Of a stretch of 64,000 bases of DNA, positions 34,341 to 49,030 are shown in pieces (the first letter of the stretch is position 1; each line of letters begins with the position of its first letter). Source of the DNA: Rhyacichthys aspro (Eukaryota; Chordata; Actinopteri; Gobiiformes; Rhyacichthyidae); assembly GCA_036850595.1 (NCBI GenBank), contig CM072158.1, forward strand, positions 11,795,422 through 11,859,421, given 5' to 3'. Made by a program: the position numbers and the translations under genes. The notes below the pieces were generated by a model. It was not told where the DNA came from. It was given only the letters and a program-made list of their open reading frames with translations, and did not search any database.

Positions 34341-37291
34341 CAATCATTGAGCACAGTTGGTTTATTTGGTTTCAGGCATATTGTTGTTGAAGGCAAGACG
34401 GAAAGCACAACACAGTCCAGACTGAAATGAAGCAAAGTGAGACCGAGCTGGATGCAATGTCAGCATTTACATGCTCCATACGTCAAATTATACATTTATC
34501 TCTTAGATTATAAAACTAATTATATTAGCTGTCTCTTAATTGAATAATAATGAAAACAGTTTTCACTATCAGTGCCTGTTGGGGTTTACGGTAAAATGAG
34601 TGACGCACTACTGACTTGGTCTGTATGCATTGGTTTGCTAGGCCTGACATAATAATTGTATGTTTTCTGTTATAATGTGTAGTAAGTGTCAAGTGCTAGT
34701 GTTGTTTTATAATAAACTTAAACTATTATTAACTTATGATCTAATGCTACATAAATAAATAAACACCATCATAATGATCTCAAACTTAGCCTGGTGACAT
34801 ATTTCATCCTGTGGATGTTAGGTCACAGCTCGGTCTCTGACTTTGACTTGATCTCGAGTACATTTTGTTTTGGTCTCATCTGGACATTGTGATGTTTACC
34901 GTTTCAGCTGGCCTTAACAGACCAAATGAAAGCTGGTAGAACAGTAAAGCACTTCTTATCATCAATTCATCATATTTAAAGCATTGTTTCTCGTTGGTAC
35001 AAGCTGCCAGTTCCTACTTAACTACATTTTTTATATATTTTTCAGTTATTTCTTGTCTAGCATAAGAACTTTGAGCATTAAATGTTTTGTCTCTGATAAA
35101 ATAATATCTCCATCTCAAAGACCAGCACAAAAATGTTCTGTCATTCTTACATACACTCAAAAATAACACCATGAATGTTATTAGACCTAGTAATAACAAT
35201 AAGTAACATTTGTGACTGAACATTATTTGGCAACTTTTGTCTGAACAGAAATAACAGTAGACTCAAATGAAAAAGAAAAGGAATCATTTCAAAGAGAAGC
35301 ATCAGGAATCTATTTTAAAACTAGTTAAAGCTCTAAACACTTCACACTACAAAACCTACCAATTCATAGGTCTTTCATATCAAATACACTTTTTGGTATC
35401 ATGTTGGTTTTACAGCTCTCAGTTATGGAATAGAAAAAATAATGGAGACCCTTTTTGTACTTCACTGCTTTTGGCAAACCTCATAACAATTAAATAGACA
35501 AGCCTTGAGGACAAGCTTGAAACAAAACATATTTTGGTCACGTTTCCTTCTGACATACAATTAATTTTGTGTATTTTTGTGTTATTAAAAGCTACTTTTT
35601 CATTTATTTGTGTTTTTTTTCTTAAAAAAGCTGTCCTCAAGGTTCACCTAGGGGTTCTGTGCTTTGGTTATGAACGGTGTAAAGACCATGAATGTTAAAA
35701 TAAAGTGGTATTTGGTTAGCTTTCATCAGGCTAAATATTTGGCAAAGTTTTAACAACTTATTTCTCCAAGTATTTCTCACACACATGGCCTTTTAAAGTA
35801 TTTTCTTTTGGTCACTCTTTAGTATGTAGTAAATGTTGGATGAAAGGATATGTTTGTTAAAAGGTTTCCAGTGAGATCTGAGGTCATAAGGAATATTTGG
35901 CTTGATTTTAGTTAAAGCACTTTACATACAAAAACTCTAACAATCGAAAAGCTACTTTAGTCAATTATATAAAAGTTAAAGAAAACCATTTAAATGTGAA
36001 CATCTTTGGGTATCATTCATCTTGGCTTTCATAGAACGTTTTTGGAAAGGCTGACACAGTTAAACACAAGCCTTATCTGTGCAGTCAGGCACACATTCAC
36101 TTACTACACTTCTTACGCTGCCAACTCACATTTGGCGTCTTTAGAGGTAACATGGCTGCATGGCCCAGGACAGAATCAGTTTTGGCTTATCTTTTGTTTT
36201 CTGTTGGGTTTGTGCAGTTGAATCATCTGTCCCAGTGCCCCACTTTAATGGCTTCAAATGCACAAGTAGCACTCATAGGTCCATATGGCCATCACGTACT
36301 TCGTCTGCACAAAGTAGAGTTTGGAGTAATGTGTGTTAGGGAACCACACAAAGGAGCAGACAGCACAGGTGAAGAATGCAGAGGTGCTCATTGGAGGAGG
36401 TAGACTCATGTAGGTCCCAGGTCCAGTATAGCACAGGCTTGTGGGAGTGTGAGGTTCTCTCAGTGGTGGTCATCATGAAGCACACCCTGGTTGGCTGACA
36501 CGGCACACTGGCACTGACACTGATCAAGGGTGGGGCTAGCAGTAATTTTGGTTAAGATAGGCAGGAAAAAGCAGCGTAATAAACTATGGCTCAGACATTC
36601 ATGTCAGACTGAGGTAGCTCTCTTTGGAGATGTGCAGCAATAGGCAAGAAAGAAGAAATATGGCTTTAAATGGTTCATATGGCAAAGGACAGTCATCTCC
36701 AAGACATCAGCAAAGGCCACTATGTATTATTTCCTTTCTTATTACAGGGAGACTGAAGGCTATTTCAAGATAATGCACAATGCAATGCACAGCAATGCAT
36801 CATAAAGCCACCATCAAGTGAGAATATTTGGCATCATTTGGCTTTTTATAATGGCACACATTTTCACATGTCACTTTTCCTGGAAACATCTGAGGAAAAA
36901 TAATCTTTTGGTTAGGCGCAGACTGCCAGTGAAAAGTGACATTAGAATATTTGGTGCACACATAGCACAGTTCTGAAGCTTAGTAGTCTGTTTTTAAAGG
37001 CTTTTTAAACATGCACATATGCATGTGCACAGGCAATAGAGGCATTAGCTTTGGCTTGAGGTAGGAATGGGTAGAAGAAAAGAGGTAGCAAAGGGTGAGG
37101 GATTCCTAAGCTGTTCAATGCTCTAGGAATACAGAGCTACTTTGACTAGGGAGTTGAGGTTAGCAGCATGGGTTGAAAAGTATATTCCCATTGCGCCGCC
37201 ATAGGCATGGGCATGGGCTTACTGCAGGGGTTAATCATTGGTATCTGTTGCGGGGAAGGTAGTGTGTGGGAGAGAATATTATTGATCAGTG
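34341..37291 (-). other. igdcc3: igdcc3 3' UTR
   Basis: About 2.95 kb downstream of the igdcc3 stop with no coding exon. A candidate poly(A) signal AATAAA lies on the minus strand at 34366-34361. A nearer site may be used instead; this end is inferred. Confidence 0.4.
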
Positions 37292-40200
37292 TTAGCCAGT
37301 GCCAGTGCCGGGCAAACCTGCCGTGTTTCGCTCAATGACCACCTGACATTGTGCTGGACAGACCTGCTGATAGGACAGGAAGACACAGTTACTCTATGAA
37401 TTAGCATATCAACGCAAACATTCATTTTCATGTCTTACACTTATCCCTTGTATTCATAAACAGGAGAACAGGTCCCACACATTACGTACCTGAGGTTGCG
37501 ACTCCACTTTTGGGCCATTTGCTCGATCTTTGGGAATGCCATTGAGTCCTGCGTTGTCTCTGGGAACAGACCAGCTTTCCTGGGTTCCTTTATTGCAAAA
37601 TAGACTGCAAAAAGGTTTCATAATGAGTCCACAAAAAATGGCTACTAAAAATGTAACTAATAATCAAACATCAAATGTACAGGACTGAGAGGAATAAAGA
37701 TCATTTACCTGCGGCGGTATCCAAACATTAGGAAGAGCACACAGAAGATAATGCAGGCTGTGCCAATGTGAATACCGATAACAACACTGCCCAGAGATGC
37801 CTCTCCCTCTCGGCACTGACATCCTGAAAACACATACAGCAGCATTGAGATTCACACTACAATCATTACTCATAGCATTAACTCGTTCTGTGCACTCAAT
37901 TATCCAGTGAAATGCAAAAATATAATTGCATTACGAATAATCATCCCTGTAAGTGTTCTTTAATAGTAATGTAAGTTACAAAACAGACATAAAAATGACA
38001 ATGTTGCTATGGATGCACAATATGTATAACTCAACTCACCAGTCGTTTTGGCGCTTGGTCCTTCCTCTGCCAGTGACACAAGCCTCTTGGAGCAGTCACT
38101 CTCCCCGTTTCCATTGTAGGCCACCAGCTTGATCTCGTACACGGCCCCAGATTCTACAAATGGTCAACAAATATTAATGTAAAATACTAACATAGAATAG
38201 GTGAAGGCAGGTGTTTAACAAATATTTTTAGAGGCATAATAAAGATGTACTTTTTATGTTGTTCACTCTAAAATGACTATGTGAGAGGTTCCTGTGGTTT
38301 GCAATTTATTTTGATGAAAGTGTAGCTCCAAACATAACAACATTATTTGTAGTAACACAGTATATGCTAATGCAGACTCACCAAGGTTACTGATGGTAAA
38401 GGCATTAATGTGAAAGGCCATTTGGATGGGGCCCTGAAAATCAGTGCTGGGGACCCTTCGGTAGTAAAGCCGGAAGCCCTCAATCATGCCGGCCTTACCA
38501 GGAAGCTGCCAGAGCACTTGCACAGCAGTGGAGTTTATCACCTTGGTGAAGTAGGTGGGGGGGCTCGGGACTGGACACACAAGTGACAGATAAAGACAGG
38601 GGAGTCAGCCATACTTCAGAGCAACAGATATGTCATCCAAAAGAAGTTGTAAAGTACTCCACATGCATTGTTGAACCTAACGGGACATTTTACAACAAAC
38701 AGAACTTGTTAGCTCTTGTTACATCTAAATCTTCTCATCCACGCAAGCTATTCTAATATAGTCAAAAGAATTATATCACATCTACTTCGGCAGAGTCTCT
38801 AATGCAAATTTAAATCACCAAGTCACCATCACCTACCTTATTCAGCATCATGACAGCAACTTTAACCTGTGCCTTTCAATAGAGGATTCTCGGGAGGATT
38901 TTATTATTGTGCACTAAGAATTGTACTACCACATGACCAAATGGGAAACAATCATATTTCACAGAATGTAAGCAGACAATACAGGGATCAGGTCCTGAAA
39001 ACACATACCTCCTCCTAGTGTTGTAGCGACCACTGTGTTGGACTGCTGGCTGGCTCCCATGGGCGAGTAGGCCTTCAGGTAGACGGAGTAGGTGGTAGCT
39101 GGCTCAAGGTTGGTCAGGTCATGCTGAAAGTTGCCTTTACTTATGGCTTCCTGCAGCTCCATGTTGTCCGGTTCTATTGAATTACAGCATTTATTTACAA
39201 TTTACCCTGTACTAATTTGGAGGGTGTTTTCTCTCTGACTGCTCACCTCCCATCTTGCGAATGTGCAAGACGTAGCCGATAATACTGTCAGTGACGCTGG
39301 AGGGTACTTGACTCCATGTGAGCTGAAGGGCGTTGCTGGACAGGACGCTGGCTGTAAGGCTCTCGGGGGCGGCTGGCAGGTCCTTGGCTTGGGCCACAGC
39401 CAGGCGTGCACTGGCCTGGTTGGTGCCTGCACTGTTCTCAGCAATGCACTGGTAGATGGCTTCATCTTCAGAGCTGATCCGAGTCAGAGCCAGAGTACTG
39501 CAACACAAACAGATCAGGATACACATACTTAAATCTAGTACACAATGTCTATAGAAATGACCAGACACCAAAACGTAAACACAACTAGAGGAGCTACTTA
39601 TTAAGTGCACATACCTGTTGTTATTGGTTAACTTGACATTGTTTCCTGGGATGAGCACTTTACCATTCTTGAGCCAGATGAGGTGAGGTTCAGGAACACC
39701 CTGAGCCACACACGTGAACACAGCACTGCCCCCTGCTGGTTTGGATACAGACTGTGGCCATTGCAGGAACTCAGGAGGAGCTGAAGACACAAGTAAAATC
39801 ATCGAATGAACAACACTCTGCACTGTACGTATAAAGCAGAATTGAGGATATTAAAGGGAAATAACACTTTTAATTATTCTTTTTCAATGAGAAGAATAAA
39901 AATATTTAACACTTAAACATTATAATATGACTTTGCACTAATTTTCATTTCTGTTAATCAAATTCCTGGCACAAAGGCAAATGCTGACTTATAGTATAGT
40001 GTATAGTATAGCGACTCATAGTCACAACACACAGATAAAGCCTTTAATTTCTATATGTATTGTACCTGTTAAACACTGCACATATTCACACAAAAAAATA
40101 AAATCAATAAAATCCAAGATCATGTAATCCCTAAAATATGCTACTATTTCTTGCTTGTCTTGCTCATTTTGGTGACATGGCCAAATAAAGAGAAGCTTAA

Positions 40201-43200
40201 AAAAAGAATAATCCATAGCTCCGGTGATGGATGTGTCCTTATCGAAATAGCCATTTTGTTGCCACAACCCCCTCATGGGGAGATGGTTGGGGGTGCAGGG
40301 TCATGGTGGGGGTTGAGGTCAATAGATCAATGAGATGCTAAGCGTGGACCCAAGTAAGGAGCTTATAGACACACGCTGTATATTGCAAAATATGTGTTAT
40401 TTTGGTGGCCCTGCTGAGCTGTCAGCCATAGTAGGTGAGTATAATCTAATATGAGCTTAGACTGTGAGACTGTGCTTGAAACTTGCTCCAGTCTCCAGGT
40501 CTGAGCTGTTGTTTTAAGGTTTCATTAGAAATGGTTTGTGCTTATTCATTATCTCTCTTGTGAAGAGCTGTCCACCCCTTCATCTGCTCAGCTGTCCCAG
40601 CCTGGTGTTGGTGTCAAGCGTCCTTAGCTGATTGTCCCTCTGTGGATCTATACTCAGTATTGATCTGTGATTCTGTTGACCTTGAATTTCACTCCAGCTC
40701 ATGTCTAATATCGTTAGTCCCTTTTGTTAGTTCCATGCACACTGATTTTTATTCATCCATCAAGGCTCTTGTCAGTGGGCTTTAAAATATCTATATCACA
40801 TACAACACTCATCCACTTTCTGTACAAGTCACATTTTAAGACTGTAAAGAGGCATTACCTACACACGTTTAGTGGCAAATAGTAAGAAAGCAGTACTATT
40901 TTTGCTCAATCACAACCGTCTTCCTTTTCTCACTACACACTGACTCTTTATGTGTTACTACACCTACAGCTCAGTGCATTATTTCTAATATTAAATAAGA
41001 ATCATCAGTTGAGCTGTATAACATTAAACGTGATATGTGCTACTGCTGTTGAAAATTATAATGACAATATTAAAAATGAACTTGTGCTTGCTCCATAACT
41101 GGATAAACATATTAAAATGCAGTGTGAATGGCTAATTTGATTTGATACAATTCAAGCAGGATTGTCACAATATGTATTTTTGTGAATGCTTACATCATAA
41201 AGACTATACACTGTGCATAGTTAATAAGAAGGGCAAGAATAAGAATTTCTTTTGAATAAGACAGCACCAGGTTTACTTTGTAGGAGACCTATTTCATTGT
41301 AAACATGGCTCATTGAAGAACTGCATATAAACTTGTCTGAATGGTTAAGCACCAGAGGAGCAAATTTAATGTTCCCTGCAGCGAGCAGCCTACATAGAGT
41401 ATTCTCTCGGTGTGGGAAAGCGTTCTCATACAAAATGTGAGAAATAGGGAAGTAGGATCTGCATTATAAAAGTTGTGCATCTCATATGAGCTTATTGAGC
41501 GGAAGGCATATGGAGCGAGGGCGGGGTGGCCATATTTAACTGACCATCCTCCAAAGGGCTGACCCTTCTTTGTGAATCCCTCGATTTTGTTGACACCCCG
41601 ACTCGGCCTCATTCATCTCCCAGCCGTCCTTAATTAACCCTGAGAGAACCCCCCCCCAGTCTTCACACATGCACCCGTCCCTTCTGTCACGGTCAGGGTC
41701 ACCGGCTGCACGTCACTCTCACCCCTCACCCACTATTAGAAAACTCAATGTATTTAAAAGTTACCATTTAAAATTATATATATATATAGTGTATTTAACA
41801 TTTAATCTAATTTGTCCAAATCAGGATTAATCATTGAAATTACTCACACTTTTCATGTGTACCATAAATACACATTGTTTATATGAAAGAAAACTTAGTA
41901 GGACTTCTTCTTTCAGGCTTTATCTTCTGTTGTCTTGGTTTTTTTTTAGATGCAGTCCTTTTCTATTTGTATACTGTAGTAAAGTTTAGTTTAGTTCAAA
42001 TGAAGGCTTTACTGAGTGTGTTTGTCCATGGAGCAGATCCTAAAGCTCTTTGTTCTGTTTCAACCCAAACAGGGAAAAAGAGATCAATAAACAAATGCAT
42101 ATATTTTAGATCACCCCCACACAGTAACAATTTTCTCCAGCACCAAAGGCAATGCCAATCTAAGGGATTGACAGAAGGAAGTATTTATTGATCCTGTCAA
42201 GACACAGCACCAAATCACTGACAACAAAAGAAGGAATTCATTAAAACAATGCTATTGTATGTTTCTCTGGAGTGAAAACTGGTTTTGCACTTGACCTTAT
42301 TTAGTATTTTTTTCCCCTCAGATGTTTCTATAAAAAGACAACCAAATAAAACCACCTTCAGCTGTGTCTCTAATGTTTCTGCTTGAGTTTTCATTACCAA
42401 TTTTAACACTTAAGATTTTAGTTTCTTTCCAAATGATCAACACTGTACATCTAGCCTTTACACCTCACTTTCCAATCAGTTACATGGCTACTGCTAATTT
42501 TTCTACTACTTTTGTAGATCTGAATATCTACCTTAAAATGTCTGTGTAAGAGTACACTCTTGCTTTAAACCTGATATATATATTATTTACAGTATAGTAC
42601 AGAGTGTCTGTTCAGTAATTTAATTTTGTTATATTTGTGTTCCTTGTATTTATCCTCGTGCACATTTTTACCTTTACCTGGCATCAAACACAATATAATA
42701 AAGGTAGTAGACAAAATTAGTGAACAATAAACTTCTTTCCCCAAACAAAAGTAATATAGATGTGTTTTGTTGAAACTTGATTTGATCTAAAGAACTTCAA
42801 AATAAGAAGCAGCAAAAGGGAAGTGCTCTGGGAGGCAACCTGCTAATGAGCCAATTAAAGGGCAGCTAATGACAGAGAGAAATATGAGTAGGCTGAATGT
42901 ATATGATATCTGCCGCTTGATGGATGAGTCCACGTCACAGAGAGCAGCGCACCCCCACCAACCCAATGGACGCACAAACACAAACCGATCTGCTCGCTGC
43001 CTAATTGTTCCGGTGAAATTGAGAGTGGTGCTGGTTGGGGAGGGTCCTCTAACCAGAAGTATCACAACCCAGCTGCTACCCCCACTCTGAAGGGGCAAAG
43101 GTGAGGAGAAAAGGTGGGGCCTGACTATTGACCCTCTCCTGACTGCATACGGATGTGTTGTGGGGTAAACGTAATGAACAACTGTCCACACTCAGGCCAC

Positions 43201-46200
43201 TAAACAAAGGAGGATGGTTTCAGTTTAACTCCTTTTCTGTTGCAACACTGTAGATTTGTGACCACTGATTAATGATAAATACATTTGAATGATACTCTAT
43301 TTACAACTATTGGAGAAATTGTGGCCAAAATCTTAATAAATGTATTGTGCACGTGAGGTTTTGTGTGTTTGGTGTTCTTCGTTGGTAGACTTACAGTATA
43401 AAATAATACAAATTTAACGAGAACTTTTAGAATGACCTACGAAAGATTATTATGTGAATACATTTTTAAGTGCAGTGCCTGAAGATATTTATATACACAT
43501 GTTAAGTGGCAAAGAAGATCATTGAGTTCAAATGTGATGTATCAGGTAAACAAAGTGAGAGTGTAGTGTACTGACTGTAGTTTGTGTATGTCCTTACCTT
43601 GTACCACGAGTCTACCAAGTGCTGTGCGTCTCATCCTGGTGCCAGGGCGGTTGGCAGCACACACATACACGCCCGAATGCTGCAGCGAAACGTCTGAGAT
43701 CATGAGGTTCCCTGTCCCGAGAACCTGTATGCCTTCCACTCCAATAGAGCGTCCATCTGAAAGACAGAACGGAGTAAAGTGAAAGGTTGTGTTGTGACAT
43801 ATTTCAAAAGACAATTTGTTGAAACAATCTGCAGTAGTACCCAGCCTGCTCCAGGAAACTATAGGCTTTGGGTTTCCTGTGGCTATGCACTCCAATATGG
43901 CTGTCTGATGGATGGTGAGGGTCAGATTCTGAGGCCCTGACAGGATAAATGGCTCTTTGTACGTTTTGGAAGCTCCACCTATGACAGAGAACACAGATAT
44001 GATATGAATTAAATGTTGAAAACAAAGTGTGGGATTCAATTGAGCAACACAATCATTCTACAGTCAAGTGCTACATGCGTGTTGGCTTACCCGTGACATT
44101 GAGTGTAGCTTCATGGCTGTAGCGAGTGTTGGCAATGTTAGTGGCAACACATCGGAAAATTCCAGCGTCTGCCTGCCTCACACCAGTCACCTGCAGAATT
44201 CCCATCGGGAGGAGAGTGTACCTGGAACGCAAAGTGAGGGGAAAAGGGAACGGTTTCACAAAGATGTTTAGACAAATTATTGATCCATATCTCTATAGTG
44301 TTGTTTCCCACTTAGACATTATCACAGTATGCACACGGAGATATTTATTAGAGAGAAAAGGTAGCAACTAAGCAAATCATAGTCAAGAGGGACTAAACTA
44401 ATTTCAGGTATCAAATTATTTTAGAATGCATTGAAAGAATAATTTTATCTTTCATTTTAGGTCCTTTTTATATTTGAGTTGAGTGACTGAGATATTGAGG
44501 TATTTAAAGATAATTGTCTTGCAAATTAAGTCTCAGTATTGTGGTCTGTATCACAAATTGTCTAAAATGCAAGGAGCATACAAAAAAACAAAAAATTAAA
44601 ATATAACCCATAATCTAAATGGTTTGTTAATAATGCAGAGTCAGGGATGAGTTAACCTTAAGAGAAACATTTAACAACACATTATTCTCTAAATATTACT
44701 AACGTTTAGATTAAGCCAAGTCTAACACTTCAAAACCATAATAAGAGTGTAGTAAGATTTAACGGCAGCGAATACTACAGTTAGATGTCGTCACTTTATT
44801 TTGTAAAGAGTTGTGAGAGGATACCACTGCCACTGTGCACAGTTACACTTGATGGAGCTACCTGTTGTCATTGGTGCTGAGTGGAACCCTGTCTCTCTCC
44901 CAGCTGATGTTAGCCTCAGGTACTCCATTGATCTGACACTGGAAGCGCGCTACACCTCCCTCATCCACCAACATGGACGCTGGGTGGGTGTGAAACTTTG
45001 GAAGAGCTGAAGTGAAAACACAGAAAAAGGATCATCAGCAATATTTACAAGAAAACAGACGGAAGATTTGTCTTACCTCAAATACTCAAAGAGGAATAAC
45101 AGTATCAGCTAAAATTATGCCCTTTTCATTACAATCACTGAGAGTAACCTCCTAAGCATTATTTTCAAAATATCTGAGATAAAAAGCTTGATGTCTTCAC
45201 AGATGTTTTTATTTACACACTTACATGCCATTTGGACTTTGGCCTTGCGGCTGACCAGCATGCCATAGCGGTTTTGGGCGGCACAATCGTACTCGCCCAC
45301 ATCTGCGTCGCTGCCCTCTTTCCGTTTCTGGAAGCTCTGGATAAATAGTGTGCCATTTGCTAGAACCTGAATCCTTGGGCTGCTTGGTAAAGGCACACCA
45401 TTTTTACGCCACGTGACCATGATGGGCTCCTCGCCTTGTACTCGACAGTCCAACATAAGAGGACGGTCCCTTACTGCAATCACATCATTGGGTTCCAACA
45501 AAAAAGACAACTCAGAGGCCAGACAGATACCTGGACACAAAAAACAGAAAAGAGCCAGTTAAGGACATGTTTGTCTGAGTGAAGATATTCTCTCTTTAAA
45601 TGTCTTTGAGGTTTCAAATTTTATGACACTTTTTTGATCACTGCTTAAAAAACAGGTTTCTTTAATAAGTCTTTATCAATAAATAAAATAAACAAGCAAA
45701 CTTAAAATATACTGTGATTGATGGTTGTTTTTCATGTCAACTGAATGCAACATGGCAGCAATGCCTACAACAATACCCCAGCCTGAACTAAGAGAGAACA
45801 CTGCTGGTGTGAAGGTCAGGTTCAGAAAGTTTCTATTGAGCTAGGGCCTGATTGTGACAATAGTATTGTGATTACTTATTTGCACTCAACCCCCCGTAAC
45901 CTCTGTAAAAACTCCTCTACGCCACCATAGTCCAAGGGCACCATCTGCCCCCCTTCGTCGTCTCTTCCACCCCCCCGTCCCTTTCCGTCCTTTCAGTTTC
46001 ATCTGAGAGGTGACTTTCCCATGCCACCCTTGTCCCCTATCCTCCATGACCTTTGTGACACTCTCAGTCTTTCCCTTTATTCCAGCCTATTTTGGTGTCT
46101 CTGTATGCAAATAAGCTGCAAATGCCTCTGTCTCTCTCACAGCTGTGAGGCAAACCCCTGCTCTTGAACTTGCATGATTCATTATCAATGCCATTTTAGG

Positions 46201-49030
46201 CTTTTGCATCTGTTATCCCGGTCTCAGCTCAGCTGTGAATTCTACGACACCATCTATTGTGCCTTAGCACCTTTTAAAACTACTTCCCACACACAGCAGC
46301 TTGCAGCTGAACTTGACTTTGGTCTGCTTAAAATCATTTAGACCTGCCCATACAAAATTATCAATTAGATCTGCATCTTTATGTCCTGAATTCTGAAATA
46401 TTACTGATTGCTGTACTTCCTTATTGTAAAAGCTGTTTCACTATAGATTTTAGCTGGATTGTCTCTAGTGTCCTCTCATGAAGGTGAATAAACACACTTT
46501 AGTGTCATGGGATACATACTTTTTCATGGAACAATGTTACATAACAGTCATTATTTCAAATTAGTGTATATAATGTTTATACAGATAAGCTACAATATTT
46601 AGGTTAATAAAAACTTCTCTGATGTGCACTTTTGTTTATCTTGTATCTGCAAGGCAAGGCCAAAATATTAGTAACCTCTGGTTGTGCCATACACCCCCAA
46701 CCAAAATATAATCATCTCCTCACCATCAAAAAACTCAATGGGATTTCAAATGTGGCTAAATATGGAACTAAAATGGTTAAAAACTGGTCTAATATTTACG
46801 ATTTATATGTTATATATTATATTATATATATTATATCGCATATTGTTTCCATATTGTGGTTTCCAATAGTGTTGATGGAATCAAAATCCATAGGTGTAAA
46901 AAACAACAACCTTCTAACACCTTCAGGGAAAATGACTGAAATGCTTGTTACAAGTTCCAACAAGCTGGAGCTGCATGGGGTGTGATAAAGTGCACAGCAC
47001 TCAGTGTGTTCAATATAAGTCGAGGTATAATGAGATTCTTTAAACAAGCCAGTTGTCCAGCAACCCCCACACAGCAGCCTTCTCATAATGCTGAGCCCCT
47101 CAGGGTCATGAGAGAGTCCTGGCCAAGAGGATGGATGTGCAGATGAGGGTGGGGGGCAGTTTGTGTCCAGTCACTGGTGCTCCCCCAACACTGCGTTGCT
47201 ATTGTTTAGCAGGCTCATTCCACTTGAACTTCACATATTTTGACCCCCACATAAGAACAGAAAGAAGGGGCTCTGAGATCCAAACTTGTAAACAGATCCT
47301 GCTTTGATGTCTCATTGACATCCTTTGCCTTTTAACATCTGTCTCCAAGGCCTAGTGAGCTGTGTGAGTTTAAGTAACACCTTAGAATAAGGATGAAAGT
47401 TTTGGCAATATGAATTGTGGAAAAACTGATCTAAATGTGAGTTTTTAAAATCACTTACAGACTGTTTTGACATTGTTTTTGATTCATATGGATGTAAAAA
47501 AAAAACCAAACTCTGTATCAGTTGTACATGGGCAGCCATGCTGGAACAGAAGGTGTCAGTGCCTCCAGGCTTCCCTCTTCATTCTCCTAATGGACGTTCT
47601 CACCCACAGAGAACTACCTCTTTGGGTTGTGTTATGCAAACATGTTATTGTCCTGACTGTGGGGGTCACATCTCAAGTTCAATGTCCCAATGTATAAGAC
47701 CAAACCCAGAAACATATTCAATATTACAACATAAGCACTGTTAAGACTAAGACATAAGACTTTAAGGACTGAACTAAACTAAAAAGTAGTTTGTATCTGG
47801 GGAAACATGTTAGATTTAATTATTTTCTATTTTGCAAATGAACAGGTTTATAAAGTGCGCACAGTGGACACTACACACACACAAAGAGATGTTTTTAAAT
47901 CTGCATTGCTAGTTTGATCGAGTATCAATCTCTTTAAATTACATTTGGCAGCTGCTAAAATAAAGTTGTGATGTTGTACCAAGTCCATTCTAATGACATT
48001 TCTAAGCCCAAATCCTGCTATAATCAGCCCAAACCCTACAAGGATAGAGATGTCGGCTTTTTTGGACACACAGGCTGAGCCTAAGGGTGCTATGGTCACA
48101 TGTGGCCATTGTGTGTGTATGCATGAGAGTCATCCCTGGGCAGCTGTAGCGGGATTAGCCTCTGCGCACCCATCTCGAACATGTTCTTAATCTGAATACA
48201 GACTGGCGTAGTGTTATGGAGATGAGGGTGTGAGGGTCAGGTCACGGGGGCTCACAGGAGACGCAGCTATTGTCTTTTTTTGTCCTTCCACTTCACCCCC
48301 CCTCACCCTCCTACAGCTGACCAGGCCAGGACACAGCCCAACCCCCTTTAAAGGTTAAAGGTCACTGACTCCTGCCTCTCACTGTGGTCTGGGCTCAGGA
48401 TGGGGCTTGTATTGTCTGGACGGGAGGAATTCACACTTATTAAATATACTTTGTATGTTTTAAATAGGTTTTAAGAGTGAAGAGTTTGTTTTATATAAAT
48501 ATGATAACACTATTTATAGTTAGTTAGTTATAGGAAGTGACAAGAAAGCCAAAACAGTTTCGTCTGACAGTAATGAGGAGGCTTTCAGTTGCATGAAACC
48601 AAGATGTAGTTAAAAATGTATTAAAGTAGAAACTTCAATGAGATGTGTGCACAAGACATTGAACACTGTGAACATTCAATGTGTATCCAATAATAATAAA
48701 TACAAAGCAAAAAGTGTTTTAAACAGCAGTAAACCATAAATATAATGGTAACAACAATACCAACAACAATTATAATGTTGTAATATAAAGCTAATGAGAT
48801 ATAAAGTACATCAACAAAATGCTGATGTTTAAAAAAGCTGGAAAGACAAGGACAGGAACTATTGATATAATAACATGAAGTCTCCATTGACAAGATAGTG
48901 TCATGTCATAGTAATAGTTTTTAGTAAAAGTCTAGTAAAAAGTCTAATAAATCATACGGATTTATAAATTGAATGACTTACTCAAACAGTAGAACACTGT
49001 TAGGCAGGTGACACAGAGCCTTGGTTTCAT
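37292..49030 (-). CDS. igdcc3: immunoglobulin superfamily DCC subclass member 3 (PUNC), 14 coding exons
   Basis: Coding exons in order are 49030-48982, 45530-45225, 45006-44862, 44221-44091, 43978-43841, 43756-43598, 39780-39615, 39497-39247, 39173-39009, 38570-38382, 38153-38040, 37823-37709, 37604-37490 and 37366-37292. Phases agree throughout; 705 aa. This is a type I surface adhesion or guidance-like receptor related to DCC and neogenin. Exon 1 encodes a signal peptide (MKPRLCVTCLTVFYC). Four Ig domains follow (about 25-118, 119-210, 211-309, 310-400), each with its Cys pair and Trp, then two FN3 domains (about 405-503, 504-604), a TM helix (about 617-639) and a short tail. Four Ig plus only two FN3 domains indicates IGDCC3; IGDCC4 and protogenin have five. 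The tail is about 65 aa, giving a total well below the 814 aa I recall for human. The last exon has a tandem CAGCAG acceptor, so it may begin at 37363 instead. Confidence 0.92.
42787..43191. other. open segment in igdcc3 intron 6, probably regulatory
   Basis: This part of the 3.8-kb intron 6 (39781-43597) has denser, less AT-rich sequence, including homeodomain-type sites TAATGA, CAATTAAA and CTAATGA within 42843-42872. A 134-codon minus-strand frame spans it but looks non-coding. Possibly a conserved enhancer. Confidence 0.25.
45531..48981 (-). other. igdcc3: igdcc3 first intron
   Basis: 3.45 kb separating the signal-peptide exon from the first Ig exon. It has a C-rich pyrimidine stretch near 45890-46010 and AT-rich low-complexity sequence near 46800-46850. 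I see no gene. Confidence 0.6.

Noticed and set aside
42787..43191. 134-codon minus-strand frame in igdcc3 intron 6
   Set aside because: No recognisable domain, no splice phase with flanking exons, and regulatory-type motifs within it.
46632..46985. 117-codon + strand frame in igdcc3 intron 1
   Set aside because: Composition of AT-rich low-complexity DNA, including a TA-rich run; no family match.
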